Positions 1 to 8,063 are shown, counted from the stretch's first letter. The stretch is DNA of 64,000 nucleotides from Micromonospora yangpuensis (GCF_900091615.1 NZ_FMIA01000002.1:1054001-1118000), one strand, 5' to 3'. A program made the numbers and translations. The notes: generated from the letters alone by a model not told the origin.

Positions 1-332
1 TCGAACTGGGCTCGCGCCTCGGCTTCGGTGAACTCTTCGATCATGCCCATGGACAGGGTGCCGGCGTTGTTGACGACGATGTCGAGCCGTCCGAAATGCT
101 CGACCGCGGTGGTCACGGCGGCGACGACGGCCGCCCGGTCGGTCACGTCGAGGGTCAGGGTCAGCAGCCGGTCGCCGTGCCGCGCGTCGAAGTCGTCCCG
201 GGTGACGGTCCGGGCCGCGGCGACCACCCGGTCACCACGGTCGAGCGCGGCTTCGGCGAACGCGCGGCCCAGTCCGCGGCTGGCCCCGGTGATGAACCAG
301 GTACGGGGTGTGGCGTCGGATGAGGTCGGCAT
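1..332 (-). CDS. SDR family oxidoreductase, 3' end cut off by the window
   Basis: This is the N-terminal 110 residues of a short-chain dehydrogenase/reductase; the rest lies beyond base 1. The Rossmann glycine motif is visible as TGASRGLG near residues 15-22, and the NNAG motif follows near residue 90 after the stretch GRLDIVV. The ATG at 332 is preceded by AGGGAG eight bases upstream, which decides the start. It is divergent from the tetR-type gene at 456, and the gap between them holds two matching inverted repeats, so this gene is probably the repressor's main target. The substrate cannot be read from the sequence. The family call is firm; its in vivo role is unknown. Confidence 0.9.
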   Translation of the reverse strand, partial: MPTSSDATPRTWFITGASRGLGRAFAEAALDRGDRVVAAARTVTRDDFDARHGDRLLTLTLDVTDRAAVVAAVTTAVEHFGRLDIVVNNAGTLSMGMIEEFTEAEARAQF

Positions 333-360
333 GTCGGCGTCTCCCTACCTAGAATGAGAC

Positions 361-375
361 GAGACGGTCCGTCTC
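361..375. promoter_or_regulatory. TetR-type operator 1 (SDR-proximal)
   Basis: GAGACGGTCCGTCTC is an inverted repeat with arms GAGACG/CGTCTC. The same pattern, RAGACGGTMCGTCTC, recurs at 416-430. It lies 29 bases upstream of the SDR start codon on the minus strand, where it would cover that gene's promoter. Binding by the adjacent TetR protein is inferred from position and symmetry. Confidence 0.75.
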
Positions 376-415
376 GCCACGAGATCGAGGCTAGCTCCCG
401 ATGAACCCCATCGTC

Positions 416-430
416 AAGACGGTACGTCTC
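416..430. promoter_or_regulatory. TetR-type operator 2 (tetR-proximal)
   Basis: AAGACGGTACGTCTC is the second copy of the dyad seen at 361-375. It sits 14 bases upstream of the TACGGT -10 box (444-449) of the tetR gene, in the -35 region, so occupancy would block autogenous transcription. Confidence 0.75.
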
Positions 431-455
431 GTCTCGCCGTTGGTACGGTGCTCTC

Positions 456-1052
456 ATGACGCCGCCGAACACGGGCCGCCGGAGCGAGGCCTCCCGCCGT
501 GCCGTCCTCACCGCCGCCCTCGACCTGTTACAGGAGGTCGAGTACGCGAAGATCAGCATCGAGGGCCTCGCCAGCCGCGCCGGCGTCGGCAAGCAGACCA
601 TCTACCGCTGGTGGCCGTCCAAGGGTGCGGTCATCTTCGACGCTTTCCTCATGCTCAGTGAGGGCGCCGAGGGTGGGCCGGTGCAGCTGCCGGACACCGG
701 CGACCTGGCAGCCGACCTGACCGAGGTGCTCCGCGCCACGGTGACCGAACTGAACGAGCCCCGGTACGAGCAACCGATGCGCGCGCTGGCCACCGAGATC
801 GCGCACGACCCCGAGCTGGCAGCGATCTACGCCGAACGACTGGACGGGCCACTGCGGGAGGCCAAACGGCAGCGCCTCCGCCGCGCCCAGCGGGCCGGAC
901 AGCTCGCCGAGGACCTCGATCTCGACGTCGCGGTGGACCTGATCTGGGGTCCCCTGTTCCAACGATGGCTCCACCGCAGCGGACCGCTCACGACCGAGTA
1001 CGCCGACCGCCTCGTCGCCACCGCCCTCGACGGGTTACGACCCCGACGGTGA
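456..1052 (+). CDS. TetR/AcrR family transcriptional regulator
   Basis: A 198-residue TetR-family repressor. The N-terminal helix-turn-helix is clear: RRAVLTAALDLL, then ISIEGLASRAGVGKQTIYRWW and the SKGAV loop (residues about 12-60). The C-terminal ligand domain is all-helical and its ligand is not predictable. The start is the ATG at 456: a TACGGT -10 box lies at 444-449 with exactly six bases before the ATG and there is no Shine-Dalgarno sequence, so the mRNA is probably leaderless. It is divergent from the SDR gene, with two matching operators in the shared 123-bp gap, the usual layout of a self-regulating repressor and its target enzyme. Confidence 0.92.
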   Translation: MTPPNTGRRSEASRRAVLTAALDLLQEVEYAKISIEGLASRAGVGKQTIYRWWPSKGAVIFDAFLMLSEGAEGGPVQLPDTGDLAADLTEVLRATVTELNEPRYEQPMRALATEIAHDPELAAIYAERLDGPLREAKRQRLRRAQRAGQLAEDLDLDVAVDLIWGPLFQRWLHRSGPLTTEYADRLVATALDGLRPRR

Positions 1053-1150
1053 CGTGCATCGTCCGGGACCGCCATGTCCGGGCGCTGACGGGAGTCGATT
1101 TCCGGTAGTGTTTCTCCACCACACTGCCCGCGCGTACCGAAGGGTCTGCC

Positions 1151-2374
1151 ATGAGCTCTGGTCGTCGGCGGCTGTCGCGAACCGTCACCGCCGCGCTGCT
1201 CCTCCTCCTCGCCGGGATGGCTGTCCCCGCCGGTCCCGCCGAGGCGGCGAAGAAGGGGCCGGACCTCACGGTCGACGTGTCCGGAACGACGGTCTCGCGG
1301 GGGACCGAGCGGAAGGTCATCTATCTGAAGGTCAGCAACCTGGGGGACGAGACCCCGGGCGACGTCGTCGTCAGAGTCCACCAGCCGCCGGAGGGCCCTG
1401 GCCCCATGCCGGTCGGCCTGCTCTGGCATTCACGGGGTGGGGTGGGCGAGTGCGACGGCGACTTCGGTGGGTTCTACTGCCGACTGCTGCCGGAGTTGAT
1501 TCCGGGACCGGGCGAAACCGTCGACGTTCCCATCGACGCAGTCGTCTACGGGGCTGCGGGGCCCTACCAGGGCAGGTTCGAAGTTTCGGTCACCATCAAG
1601 CCGGAAAAGGACGCGAATCCGGCCGACAACACCAGATGGTTCCCGCTGGCGCTGGTCGACCAGCCACGTGCCGACCTCTCGTTGGTGGCCCAAGACGTGA
1701 AGCAGTCGGTGCGGATCGACGCTGACGGCACACCCGAGCCCACCGGGACGCTGAACCCGGGTGAGCCGGGTGCGGTGTGGCACACCGTCGCCAACCAGGG
1801 CCGGAAGGCGGTCAGCGGAGTGCGGGTCACGCTGCGCCTGCCCGAGGGCGTGACCTTCACCGGGCAGCCGACCCAGTGTGCGCTTGCCGACGCCGGGCGG
1901 TCGGCGGTCTGCACCTACGAGAGCCTCACCCTCGTTCCGGCCGTCGAGGACACCGATCCGAACGACACCATCTACTCGGCGGTCAAGCTGTACAACCTGG
2001 TGACGACTGCGGCATCCGCCACCGCGCCGGCGGCGCTGCGGGGCGGAACCGTACAGGTGGAGGGCCTCGCCGAGCGGTCGACGAACGAGCGCGCCACGCC
2101 TGCGCGGACCGATCTGCCCGGGAACGCCGTCGCCGTACGGGTGGCCGACGGGGACCACAGCGACAATCAGGACGGCTTCGCCGTGCTGCTGGCCGCGAGG
2201 AGCGACGACGGCGACGGTGGCGGCGGTGACGGTGGCGGCGGTGACGGTGATGGTGGCGGTGGCGGCGGGTTGCCGGTCACCGGGCCGCCGGCCGGGCTGA
2301 TCGGCGGAATCGGCCTGGCGGCGCTGGTGGCCGGAGGTGTGCTGCTCCTCGCTGCCCGGCGTCGCGGCATCTGA
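1151..2374 (+). CDS. LPXTG-anchored surface protein with CARDB/DUF11-like repeats
   Basis: A 407-residue secreted protein. Residues 1-34 form a signal peptide (basic start, leucine-rich core, AEA cleavage area). Two Ig-like modules of CARDB/DUF11 type follow, beginning near PDLTVDVSG and ADLSLVAQD. A Gly/Asp linker (about residues 350-373, encoded by near-tandem GGTGGCGGC units) leads to LPVTG at 374-378, a hydrophobic helix and the tail ARRRGI. That is a complete sortase sorting signal, so the protein should be covalently fixed to the cell wall. No sortase gene is in the window. Ligand or function is unknown. The start ATG follows an AAGGGT ribosome site. Confidence 0.8.
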   Translation: MSSGRRRLSRTVTAALLLLLAGMAVPAGPAEAAKKGPDLTVDVSGTTVSRGTERKVIYLKVSNLGDETPGDVVVRVHQPPEGPGPMPVGLLWHSRGGVGECDGDFGGFYCRLLPELIPGPGETVDVPIDAVVYGAAGPYQGRFEVSVTIKPEKDANPADNTRWFPLALVDQPRADLSLVAQDVKQSVRIDADGTPEPTGTLNPGEPGAVWHTVANQGRKAVSGVRVTLRLPEGVTFTGQPTQCALADAGRSAVCTYESLTLVPAVEDTDPNDTIYSAVKLYNLVTTAASATAPAALRGGTVQVEGLAERSTNERATPARTDLPGNAVAVRVADGDHSDNQDGFAVLLAARSDDGDGGGGDGGGGDGDGGGGGGLPVTGPPAGLIGGIGLAALVAGGVLLLAARRRGI

Positions 2375-2463
2375 GGACGCCTACCCGCTCACCGACAAGC
2401 CGCCGACCAGGGACACTTCGCGGCTTCCGTCCACAGAAGATCGAGGTGTTAGGTTGCTGCCGT

Positions 2464-2866
2464 CGGCTGGAGCACCCAGGAACTCGCCGATCTCGCCGAC
2501 ACCACACCATCCGGCACTATCACCGGCTCGGACTGCGCGACGAGCCGGATCGCCGGCACAACGGGTACAAGATGTACGGCGTACCGCATCTGATCTGTCT
2601 GTTGCGGGTCCGGCGCCTCGTCGGGCTGGGGGTGCCGCTCTCCGAGGTCGGCGGGGCCCGGACGAACGGGGACGTGTCGAGCGAGGTGCTGGAGCGGGTT
2701 GACGCCCGGCTCGCGGCTGACCAGCGGCGAGCACACCACCAAGCAGACGTTCATGGCCGCCATCTACACCCCCGCGCAACTCGACGTGTTCACCCGGGCC
2801 AGTTTCCTCGCGCGCCGGCAGATGGGCCTTGATCCTCCGGCCGAGGACGACTCCGGGCGCGGATGA
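2464..2866 (+). pseudogene. Decayed MerR-family regulator
   Basis: Remains of a MerR regulator are spread over different frames. One frame gives GWSTQELADLADTT (start of the helix-turn-helix), the next gives TIRHYHRLGL, HNGYKMYG and a recognition segment RVRRLVGLGVPLSEV. A third frame, ending at TGA 2864-2866, carries TKQTFMAAIYTPAQLDVF, which looks like the start of an effector part. At least two frameshifts or deletions separate the pieces, so no full protein can be made. The family call rests on the order of MerR motifs. Sequencing error is possible but two independent breaks make decay more likely. Confidence 0.6.
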
Positions 2867-2876
2867 ACGCCCGACG

Positions 2877-2908
2877 AACCGGCCCAGCCCCGATGTGCCG
2901 GGCCGGTT
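2877..2908. terminator. Stem-loop after the MerR remnant
   Basis: A nine-base perfect stem (AACCGGCCC pairing with GGGCCGGTT) encloses a 14-base loop. It lies between the decayed MerR gene and the convergent methyltransferase gene. There is no T-run, as is common for actinobacterial terminators. Confidence 0.5.
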
Positions 2909-2942
2909 CGCACCGGGACACCGGTGGGCGTGCCGCCGCGGG

Positions 2943-3692
2943 TCACGGTCGGTTGCGACGCAGGACCAGGGTGACGAAGCCCAACACGTCGCGGTACCCG
3001 CGTAGCCACTGGTCCCGGTGTTCCCGGGCGGCGGCCAGCGCCTCGGCGGCGTCCGGATGCCCGGGATTGTCAAGCGCCCACCGGGTGAGCGAGCCGACCC
3101 ACGACCACTCGTAGTCGTCCCACTCGGCGGCGTCGCTGACGTGGGCGTACACCGGCGTCCAGCCGGCCCGCTCGGCGACGTCGACCAGGCCGGGCAGGTC
3201 GGTGAACTCCGTGGACTCCACGTCCAGTGCGGCGAGCGCCTGCGGTGTCGGCGGGAGCTGCCAGAATGCCTCGCCGACCAGCAGGATGCCGTCGACGTTC
3301 ACGTGCCGGCCGGCCGACTCCAGCGTCGGTCCGAATCCGCCGAACGCGTGGGTGGACCCGACGCACAGCACCAGGTCGTAGTCGCCGTCGGGCACGTACG
3401 TCCGCGCGTCACGCCGGTGTGGCGTGAACCGGTCGGCGAGGCCGCGTTCGGTGGCGGCGCCGACGGCCTGTTCGAGCGCGTAGGGGCTGATGTCGACGCC
3501 GTCGGCGTGCCCGTCCGGGTAGTGGGCCAGGGCCTGTAGTGCCCAGGCTCCCGCCCCGCAGCCGAGGTCCAGGACCCGGGCCGTCGGCTGCCGGTCCGCT
3601 CGGCGCAGGAGTCGGTTGATGGTGACCCCGGAGACCGGGGCCGCGACCGGGTGGTGCGAGTGCGCGATGCTGCTGAGGCGTTGACGATCCAC
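2943..3692 (-). CDS. Class I SAM-dependent methyltransferase
   Basis: A 249-residue methyltransferase. The SAM-binding motif I is [11 protein letters not shown], motif II follows as ADGVDIS, and the post-motif [10 protein letters not shown] is typical of Methyltransf_25-type enzymes. I chose the GTG at 3692 because the family commonly opens with a segment like [19 protein letters not shown]; an upstream in-frame start at 3755 would add 21 residues that look non-coding. It faces the truncated macro-domain gene across about 100 bases of nondescript sequence. The methyl acceptor is unknown; the helix-rich C-terminus with WDDYEWSW suggests a small-molecule acceptor, which is only a guess. Confidence 0.82.
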   Translation of the reverse strand: MDRQRLSSIAHSHHPVAAPVSGVTINRLLRRADRQPTARVLDLGCGAGAWALQALAHYPDGHADGVDISPYALEQAVGAATERGLADRFTPHRRDARTYVPDGDYDLVLCVGSTHAFGGFGPTLESAGRHVNVDGILLVGEAFWQLPPTPQALAALDVESTEFTDLPGLVDVAERAGWTPVYAHVSDAAEWDDYEWSWVGSLTRWALDNPGHPDAAEALAAAREHRDQWLRGYRDVLGFVTLVLRRNRP

Positions 3693-3799
3693 CGCACGAG
3701 TCAACACGAGCCGACCCGCTGCCGCACCCGGCTGGGTCGACGGTCGCCTCGACACGATGCCGGTGTGTCAGGACGCCGGCGTTCGACCTGGATCCTCCG

Positions 3800-4096
3800 G
3801 TGCGGCACGTCATCCACACCGTCGGACCGGTCTGGGCGGGCGGCGGCCAGGGGGAGGCCGACGTGCTGGCCTCCTGTTACCGCAGGGTGTTGCAGGTGGC
3901 CGACGGGATCGGCGCCCGTACCGTCGCCGTTCCGGCGATCGCCACCGGCGTGTACGGCTTTCCGCCCGAGCAGGCCGCCCGGATCGCCGTGGCCACCGTC
4001 AGGTCCACGCCGACCGCCGTCGAGGTGGTACGCCTCGTCGCCTTCGACGAGGAGACCCGGGGCTGGCTGCGGGCGGCGTTGACCACCAGCGACTGA
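3800..4096 (+). pseudogene. Truncated macro-domain (ADP-ribose hydrolase-type) gene
   Basis: The reading frame from GTG 3800 to TGA 4096 encodes the C-terminal half of a macro domain: [11 protein letters not shown], then [15 protein letters not shown], the phosphate-loop region of this fold, and [14 protein letters not shown]. Family members are about 165 residues long and begin with an ADP-ribose-binding part carrying a DAIVNAAN-type motif and a Gly-rich loop. None of that is found in any frame upstream, where the sequence changes abruptly at about 3793. With the distal ribose-binding half missing, I treat this as a deletion remnant and not a functional de-ADP-ribosylase. Confidence 0.7.
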
Positions 4097-4120
4097 CCCG
4101 CCCACCAGGTCGGGCTAATA

Positions 4121-4141
4121 TCCCTATCGACAAGATAGGGA
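4121..4141. promoter_or_regulatory. Perfect dyad upstream of the TauE/SafE gene
   Basis: TCCCTATC, five bases, then GATAGGGA: an eight-base perfect inverted repeat in an otherwise GC-rich leader, ending about 73 bases before the exporter start. The G/C-tract arms recall CsoR/CstR or Rrf2-type operators, which control sulfur or metal stress genes in other bacteria. No such regulator is encoded nearby, so the identity of the binding protein is open. Confidence 0.5.
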
Positions 4142-4214
4142 ATTCGCCGAAACGGCGATCTGCAGGCCTGAGGGTGGGCATGACCGGTAGTGGTAGGCAG
4201 GCGCGGGGCCGACC

Positions 4215-5021
4215 GTGACGTCCTTCGGCGAGGTGGTGCTCGCGATGCTCGCCGGGGCCGTGGTGGCGGCGATCGGCACGCCGGCCGGCGTGTCCGGGGC
4301 GGTCTTCCTGCTGCCGGTGCAGATCAGTGTTCTCGGGGTCACCGGGCCGGCGGTCAGCGCGACGAATCTGCTGTTCAACATCGTCTCCACCCCGTTGTCG
4401 CTGCGTCGGCTCAGCCGTCGGCCCGCCGTGGACTGGAGTCGCCTGGGCCCGCTGATCGCCGTCGGCGTACCGGCCGCCGTCGCGGGTGCCCTCGCCCGGG
4501 TGACCGTGCTGGCCGATCCCGGCCGGTTCCGGCTGCTCGTCGCCGCCGTGTTGCTCCCGCTGGGGTTGCGGCTGTTGTGGCGCTCCCGCCGGCCCCGGCC
4601 GGCCCCGGCCCCGATCGCGGCCGGAGCGCCGGCCCGACCCGGCCGGGTCACCCTGGCGGCGCTCGGCGCGGTGGCGGCGGCGGTCGGCGGAGTCCTCGGC
4701 ATCGGCGGCGGGTCCCTGCTCGCGCCCGCGCTGGTGGCCATGTTCCGGCACCCCACCAGCCAGGCCGCGACGCTCGCGCTGACCATCACGCTGACCACCT
4801 CCGTAGCCGGCCTGGCCGCGTACACCTTCTTCGACGCCGCCGGCATCGGCACCGCCCCCGCCGCCCCCTACTGGGACGTCGGTCTTGCCCTGGGCCTCGG
4901 GGGTCTCGTCGGTGGACTCGTCGGCGCCGCCCTGCAGCACCGGATCGACGAACGGTTCCTGGTCGCGGTCCTCGGCACCCTCTCGATGGTCACGGCGGTC
5001 AGCTACCTCGCCCGGGGTTGA
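4215..5021 (+). CDS. TauE/SafE family sulfite/organosulfonate exporter
   Basis: A 268-residue membrane protein with about eight hydrophobic segments in two halves, the layout of the TauE/SafE (DUF81) family. Each half carries a conserved Gly-rich start: GTPAGVSGAVFLLPVQI near residue 22 and GVLGIGGGSLLAPALV near 160. Family members export sulfite, sulfoacetate or related anions; the substrate here is not determined. The GTG at 4215 has only a weak upstream purine run. It ends 18 bases from the convergent DUF1996 gene with no obvious hairpin between them. Confidence 0.87.
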   Translation: MTSFGEVVLAMLAGAVVAAIGTPAGVSGAVFLLPVQISVLGVTGPAVSATNLLFNIVSTPLSLRRLSRRPAVDWSRLGPLIAVGVPAAVAGALARVTVLADPGRFRLLVAAVLLPLGLRLLWRSRRPRPAPAPIAAGAPARPGRVTLAALGAVAAAVGGVLGIGGGSLLAPALVAMFRHPTSQAATLALTITLTTSVAGLAAYTFFDAAGIGTAPAAPYWDVGLALGLGGLVGGLVGAALQHRIDERFLVAVLGTLSMVTAVSYLARG

Positions 5022-5039
5022 CCTGCCCCCGCGCCGAGG

Positions 5040-6170
5040 TCACTGCTGGATCCACTGCCCGTCGTTGCCGCAGACGTAGCCGGCGACTATGCAGTTCTGC
5101 ACCCGGAACCGCAGCGCCTCGACGTCCCAGGCGTTGATGAAGTCGCCGTGGAAGGTGTGGCCGGGGGCGTCGGTCACGTTGGCCCCGTTGCGGGTGCCGG
5201 CCAGGGTCAGTCCGCCGCCATGGACCGGATACGTGATGAGCAGTTCCAGCCGGGGCAGTGGCGTCGGGTGGCTGGTCGGGCAGGTGCCACCGATTCCGCC
5301 GAGGCCGAACGCCAGGTGGCCGCGGTGGTCGGCGCTGTCCAGGTTCCGTCCGTCCCAGCAGGTCGGGAAGTCGAGATAGGTCTCCAGCCTGGAGCCGGCC
5401 GGGCAGGTGGGGAAGTCGCGGCTGGACTGCGGGTAGCCCCGGCAGGACCACCGGGCCGCCGGGTTGGCCTCGGGCGAGGTGGCCAGGGGGTTGCCCACCA
5501 GCATCTTCAACCCCTGCGGGTACGGCTTGACGTTCAGCCGGTCGGTGATGCCCTGGTAGTAGACCGTGACGTGTTCCGGGGCGACCGGCACGCCGTACTG
5601 GTACAGCGTCGGCACCCAGTACGCGGACCGGTCGGCCTGCGGGTTGCAGTTGGTCCCGCCGTTGATCAGCGACGCCAGGTTGGTGTAGGCGTTGGTGGTC
5701 GTGTTGCCGAAGAACTCGTGCACGTGCGACGCACCCGGCTGGCCGGGTCGCACGATCGGGTCGTCCGGTCCGCGTCCCTTGCTCGCGCAGTCGGCCCGGA
5801 ACTCGGAGCCCCGCACCGGCGCTGCCTGGGCCGCCGGACCGCCGACCGGGCCGGCCTGGCCCCCGGCGCCGTCCGCGGCGGCCTGGACCCCGGTGCCGTC
5901 CGCGGCGGCCTGGACCCCGGTGCCGTCCGGGGCGGCCTGGGCTCCGGTGCCGCGTAGGGCGCTCTGCAGGGCCAGCGCGGCGGCTTCCTGCTCGGGGCTG
6001 AGCAGGTGTCCGTGGTCGGCGTGGCTGCCGGCGGGGGTGTCGGTGCCGGCCTGGGCGTCGACCGGGCTGCGGCCGGTCAGCACGCCGGCGGCGACCACGG
6101 TCAGCAGGGTGACGCCGAGCGCGGCGAAGCGGCGCGGGCGGGCGCTGCCGCCCCGGTCGGTGAGCCGCAT
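5040..6170 (-). CDS. Secreted DUF1996 domain protein
   Basis: A 376-residue exported protein. Residues 1-40 form a signal peptide (RPRRFAALGVTLLTVVAAG). A low-complexity linker with nine-residue repeats GTGVQAAAD follows, then a full DUF1996 domain from FRADCASKG to the end, with HVHEFFGN, YWVPTLY, CPAGSRLETYLDFPTCWDG and HGDFINAWD. DUF1996 is found in secreted fungal and actinobacterial proteins whose biochemical role is not established; cysteines suggest disulfides. The ATG at 6170 is set by GAGGAGGAACC directly upstream. A consensus-like promoter and a LacI-type operator lie 64-113 bases upstream, hinting at sugar-responsive control. Confidence 0.88.
   Translation of the reverse strand: MRLTDRGGSARPRRFAALGVTLLTVVAAGVLTGRSPVDAQAGTDTPAGSHADHGHLLSPEQEAAALALQSALRGTGAQAAPDGTGVQAAADGTGVQAAADGAGGQAGPVGGPAAQAAPVRGSEFRADCASKGRGPDDPIVRPGQPGASHVHEFFGNTTTNAYTNLASLINGGTNCNPQADRSAYWVPTLYQYGVPVAPEHVTVYYQGITDRLNVKPYPQGLKMLVGNPLATSPEANPAARWSCRGYPQSSRDFPTCPAGSRLETYLDFPTCWDGRNLDSADHRGHLAFGLGGIGGTCPTSHPTPLPRLELLITYPVHGGGLTLAGTRNGANVTDAPGHTFHGDFINAWDVEALRFRVQNCIVAGYVCGNDGQWIQQ
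5871..5951. repeat. 27-bp in-frame tandem repeat (three copies)
   Basis: Three copies at 5871-5897, 5898-5924 and 5925-5951; the first two are identical and the third differs at a few bases. Each encodes nine residues of the GTGVQAAAD linker between the signal peptide and the DUF1996 domain. Because the unit is a multiple of three, copy changes would only alter linker length. Confidence 0.85.
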
Positions 6171-6233
6171 GGTTCCTCCTCGCCTCCGGTGGCGGGGATC
6201 GCCCGGCCGGCCGGGGCCTCGACGGAATGGATG

Positions 6234-6245
6234 GAGAGCGCTCTC
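6234..6245. promoter_or_regulatory. LacI-family operator-like palindrome
   Basis: GAGAGCGCTCTC is a perfect 12-base palindrome built on the GAGCGCTC core of CebR/CelR-type sites. It lies just downstream of the -10 element at 6254-6259, over the expected transcription start of the DUF1996 gene. A LacI-family repressor bound here would block initiation. The regulator itself is not in the window. Confidence 0.65.
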
Positions 6246-6253
6246 GCCGACCA

Positions 6254-6283
6254 TTGATAACCGTCCGTAGCGACACATGTCAA
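6254..6283 (-). promoter_or_regulatory. Vegetative-type promoter of the DUF1996 gene
   Basis: On the minus strand TTGACA (6283-6278) and TATCAA (6259-6254) are separated by 18 bases. This is one of the few near-consensus -35/-10 pairs in the window. It drives toward the DUF1996 gene with a leader of about 75 bases. Confidence 0.65.
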
Positions 6284-6370
6284 TAAGAGTGAGATTTTTT
6301 CGGTCCCGGTGCCAGATGCCGGACCGGACGGGCTTGACCTCGTCCGTGGTTGACGAGATCTGATCGGGGC

Positions 6371-7351
6371 ATGCGTGCGATTCGACTTCACGAGTTCGGT
6401 CCCCCCAGCAACCTCGTCCTCGACGACCTGCCCGACCTGACCGCCGGCCCGGGGCAGGTGCGGATCCGGGTCGAGGCCAGCGGCGTGCACCTGCTCGACA
6501 CCGCCCTGCGCCGGGGCGAGCCCGGTGGGCCGATGCCGTTGCCGGCCCTGCCCACCGTCCCCGGGCGGGAGGTGGCCGGGACCGTCGACGCCGTCGGTGC
6601 CGGCGTCGCGGAGGCCTGGCGGGGCCGCCGGGTCGTCGCCCACCTCGGCATGGTGCCCGGCGGGTACGCCGAACAGGCCGTCACCTCGGTCGACACCCTT
6701 TTCGAGGTCCCGGAGCGGCTCAGCATGGCCGAGGCGGTGGCGGCGGTCGGCACCGGGCGTACCGCGTTGGGGATCGTCGAGACGGAGCCGCCGACCGCCA
6801 CCGACGTCGTCTTCGTGCCCTCGGCGGCCGGTGGCCTGGGCTGGCTCCTCGCCCAGGCGGCCCGGCACGCCGGAGCCACGGTGGTGCTGGCCGCCCGTGG
6901 CGAGCGGCGGACCGCCCGGCTGGCCGAACTCGGCGCGGACCTGGTCGTCGACTACGGCCGCGCCGACTGGATCGACCGGGTCCGGTCGTGGACCGACGGG
7001 TTCACCCTGGTGTACGACGGTATCGGCGGTACGGTCGGCCGGGAGGCCCTGGAACTGCTCCGCCCCGGCGGCCGGTTCGTGATGTTCGGCTACTCCGCCG
7101 GGACGCCCACCCGGTTCGACGTCGACGACGTGGTGTCGCGCTCGCTGACGGTCGGTTGGCTGCTTGGCGAGCGGATCCGGAGCCGGCCCGGCGGCATCGC
7201 CGGGCTGGCCGGTCGGTCGGTGCGGCTGGCCGGTCGGGGCTGGTGGCGACCGCTGGTCAGCACCTATCCGCTGGCCGACGCGGCCACCGCCCACGCCGAC
7301 CTGGAGGGCCGCCGGGCGCTGGGCAAGGTCGTCCTCACCCCGGCCCGGTGA
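6371..7351 (+). CDS. Zinc-independent medium-chain (quinone oxidoreductase-like) dehydrogenase
   Basis: A 326-residue MDR-superfamily enzyme. The N-terminal GroES-like fold has VRIRVEASGVHLLD and PTVPGREVAGTV; the nucleotide-binding half shows the Gly-rich turn AAGGLGWLLAQAA near residue 158 and later LLRPGGRFVMFGY. The cysteine and histidine zinc ligands of alcohol dehydrogenases are absent, so it belongs with the quinone oxidoreductase/CurA-like branch that reduces alkenals or quinones with NADPH. The ATG at 6371 is preceded by a GGGG run. It stands alone, divergent from the DUF1996 gene, and its substrate is unknown. Confidence 0.85.
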   Translation: MRAIRLHEFGPPSNLVLDDLPDLTAGPGQVRIRVEASGVHLLDTALRRGEPGGPMPLPALPTVPGREVAGTVDAVGAGVAEAWRGRRVVAHLGMVPGGYAEQAVTSVDTLFEVPERLSMAEAVAAVGTGRTALGIVETEPPTATDVVFVPSAAGGLGWLLAQAARHAGATVVLAARGERRTARLAELGADLVVDYGRADWIDRVRSWTDGFTLVYDGIGGTVGREALELLRPGGRFVMFGYSAGTPTRFDVDDVVSRSLTVGWLLGERIRSRPGGIAGLAGRSVRLAGRGWWRPLVSTYPLADAATAHADLEGRRALGKVVLTPAR

Positions 7352-7372
7352 GCGGCCCGGTGCCCCGCGGGC

Positions 7373-7972
7373 TCACCCCGGGTCGAGTTGCCCGGCGTGC
7401 GCGATCACCTGGTCGATCAGGCCGTACTCGCGGGCCTGCTCGGCGGTGAACCAGCGGTCCCGGTTCCAGTCCTGCTCGATCTCCTCGGCGGTGTGCCCAC
7501 TGTGCTCGGCGATCAGCTCCCGCATGGTCCGCTTCACGTGCAGCATGTTCTCGGCCTGGATGTTGATGTCGGCCACCGTGCCACCGAACCCACCGGACGG
7601 CTGGTGCATCATGATCCGCGAGTGGGGCAGCGCGAAGCGCTTGCCGGCGGTACCCGCGCAGAGCAGGAACTGTCCCATCGATCCGGCCATGCCGAGCGCC
7701 AGTGTGACCACGTCGTTCCGGACGTACCGCATGGTGTCGTAGACGGCCATGCCGGCGCTCACCGAGCCGCCCGGCGAGTTGATGTAGAGGAAGATGTCCC
7801 GGTCGGCGTCCTCGGCGGCGAGCAGCAGCAGTTGGGCGCAGATGACGTTCGCGGACCGGTCGGTGACCTCGGTGCCGAGGAAGATGATCCGTTCCGGCAG
7901 CAGCCGATGGAACACCTCGTCGCCGAAGGTGGGCCGCGCCTCGTCGAGCAGGCGGATGTCGTACCTGGTCAT
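7373..7972 (-). CDS. clpP: ATP-dependent Clp protease proteolytic subunit (ClpP3-like)
   Basis: A 199-residue ClpP with a complete catalytic triad: Ser98 in GMAGSMGQ, His123 in IMMHQPSGG and Asp172 in WNRDRWFTAEQA. ClpP14-mers degrade substrates fed by Clp ATPases in the cytoplasm. The ATG at 7972 has a GAAGGA ribosome site. It is a single clpP gene, not the usual clpP1P2 pair, and lies downstream of a PopR/ClgR-type regulator on the same strand with a perfect TCTGCC-N3-GGCAGA box between them. That layout matches the Streptomyces popR-controlled clpP3 locus, where the second ring genes are switched on when the main ClpP1P2 is limiting. No clpP4 partner is present here. Confidence 0.93.
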   Translation of the reverse strand: MTRYDIRLLDEARPTFGDEVFHRLLPERIIFLGTEVTDRSANVICAQLLLLAAEDADRDIFLYINSPGGSVSAGMAVYDTMRYVRNDVVTLALGMAGSMGQFLLCAGTAGKRFALPHSRIMMHQPSGGFGGTVADINIQAENMLHVKRTMRELIAEHSGHTAEEIEQDWNRDRWFTAEQAREYGLIDQVIAHAGQLDPG

Positions 7973-8063
7973 GGGGTTGTCCTTCAGTTGCCGGCGGGCG
8001 ACGTCGGACGCCCAGGGGACCGGCTCCCAGCGTGCGGCCGGCGGCGGTCGGGCTTCCAGCACT

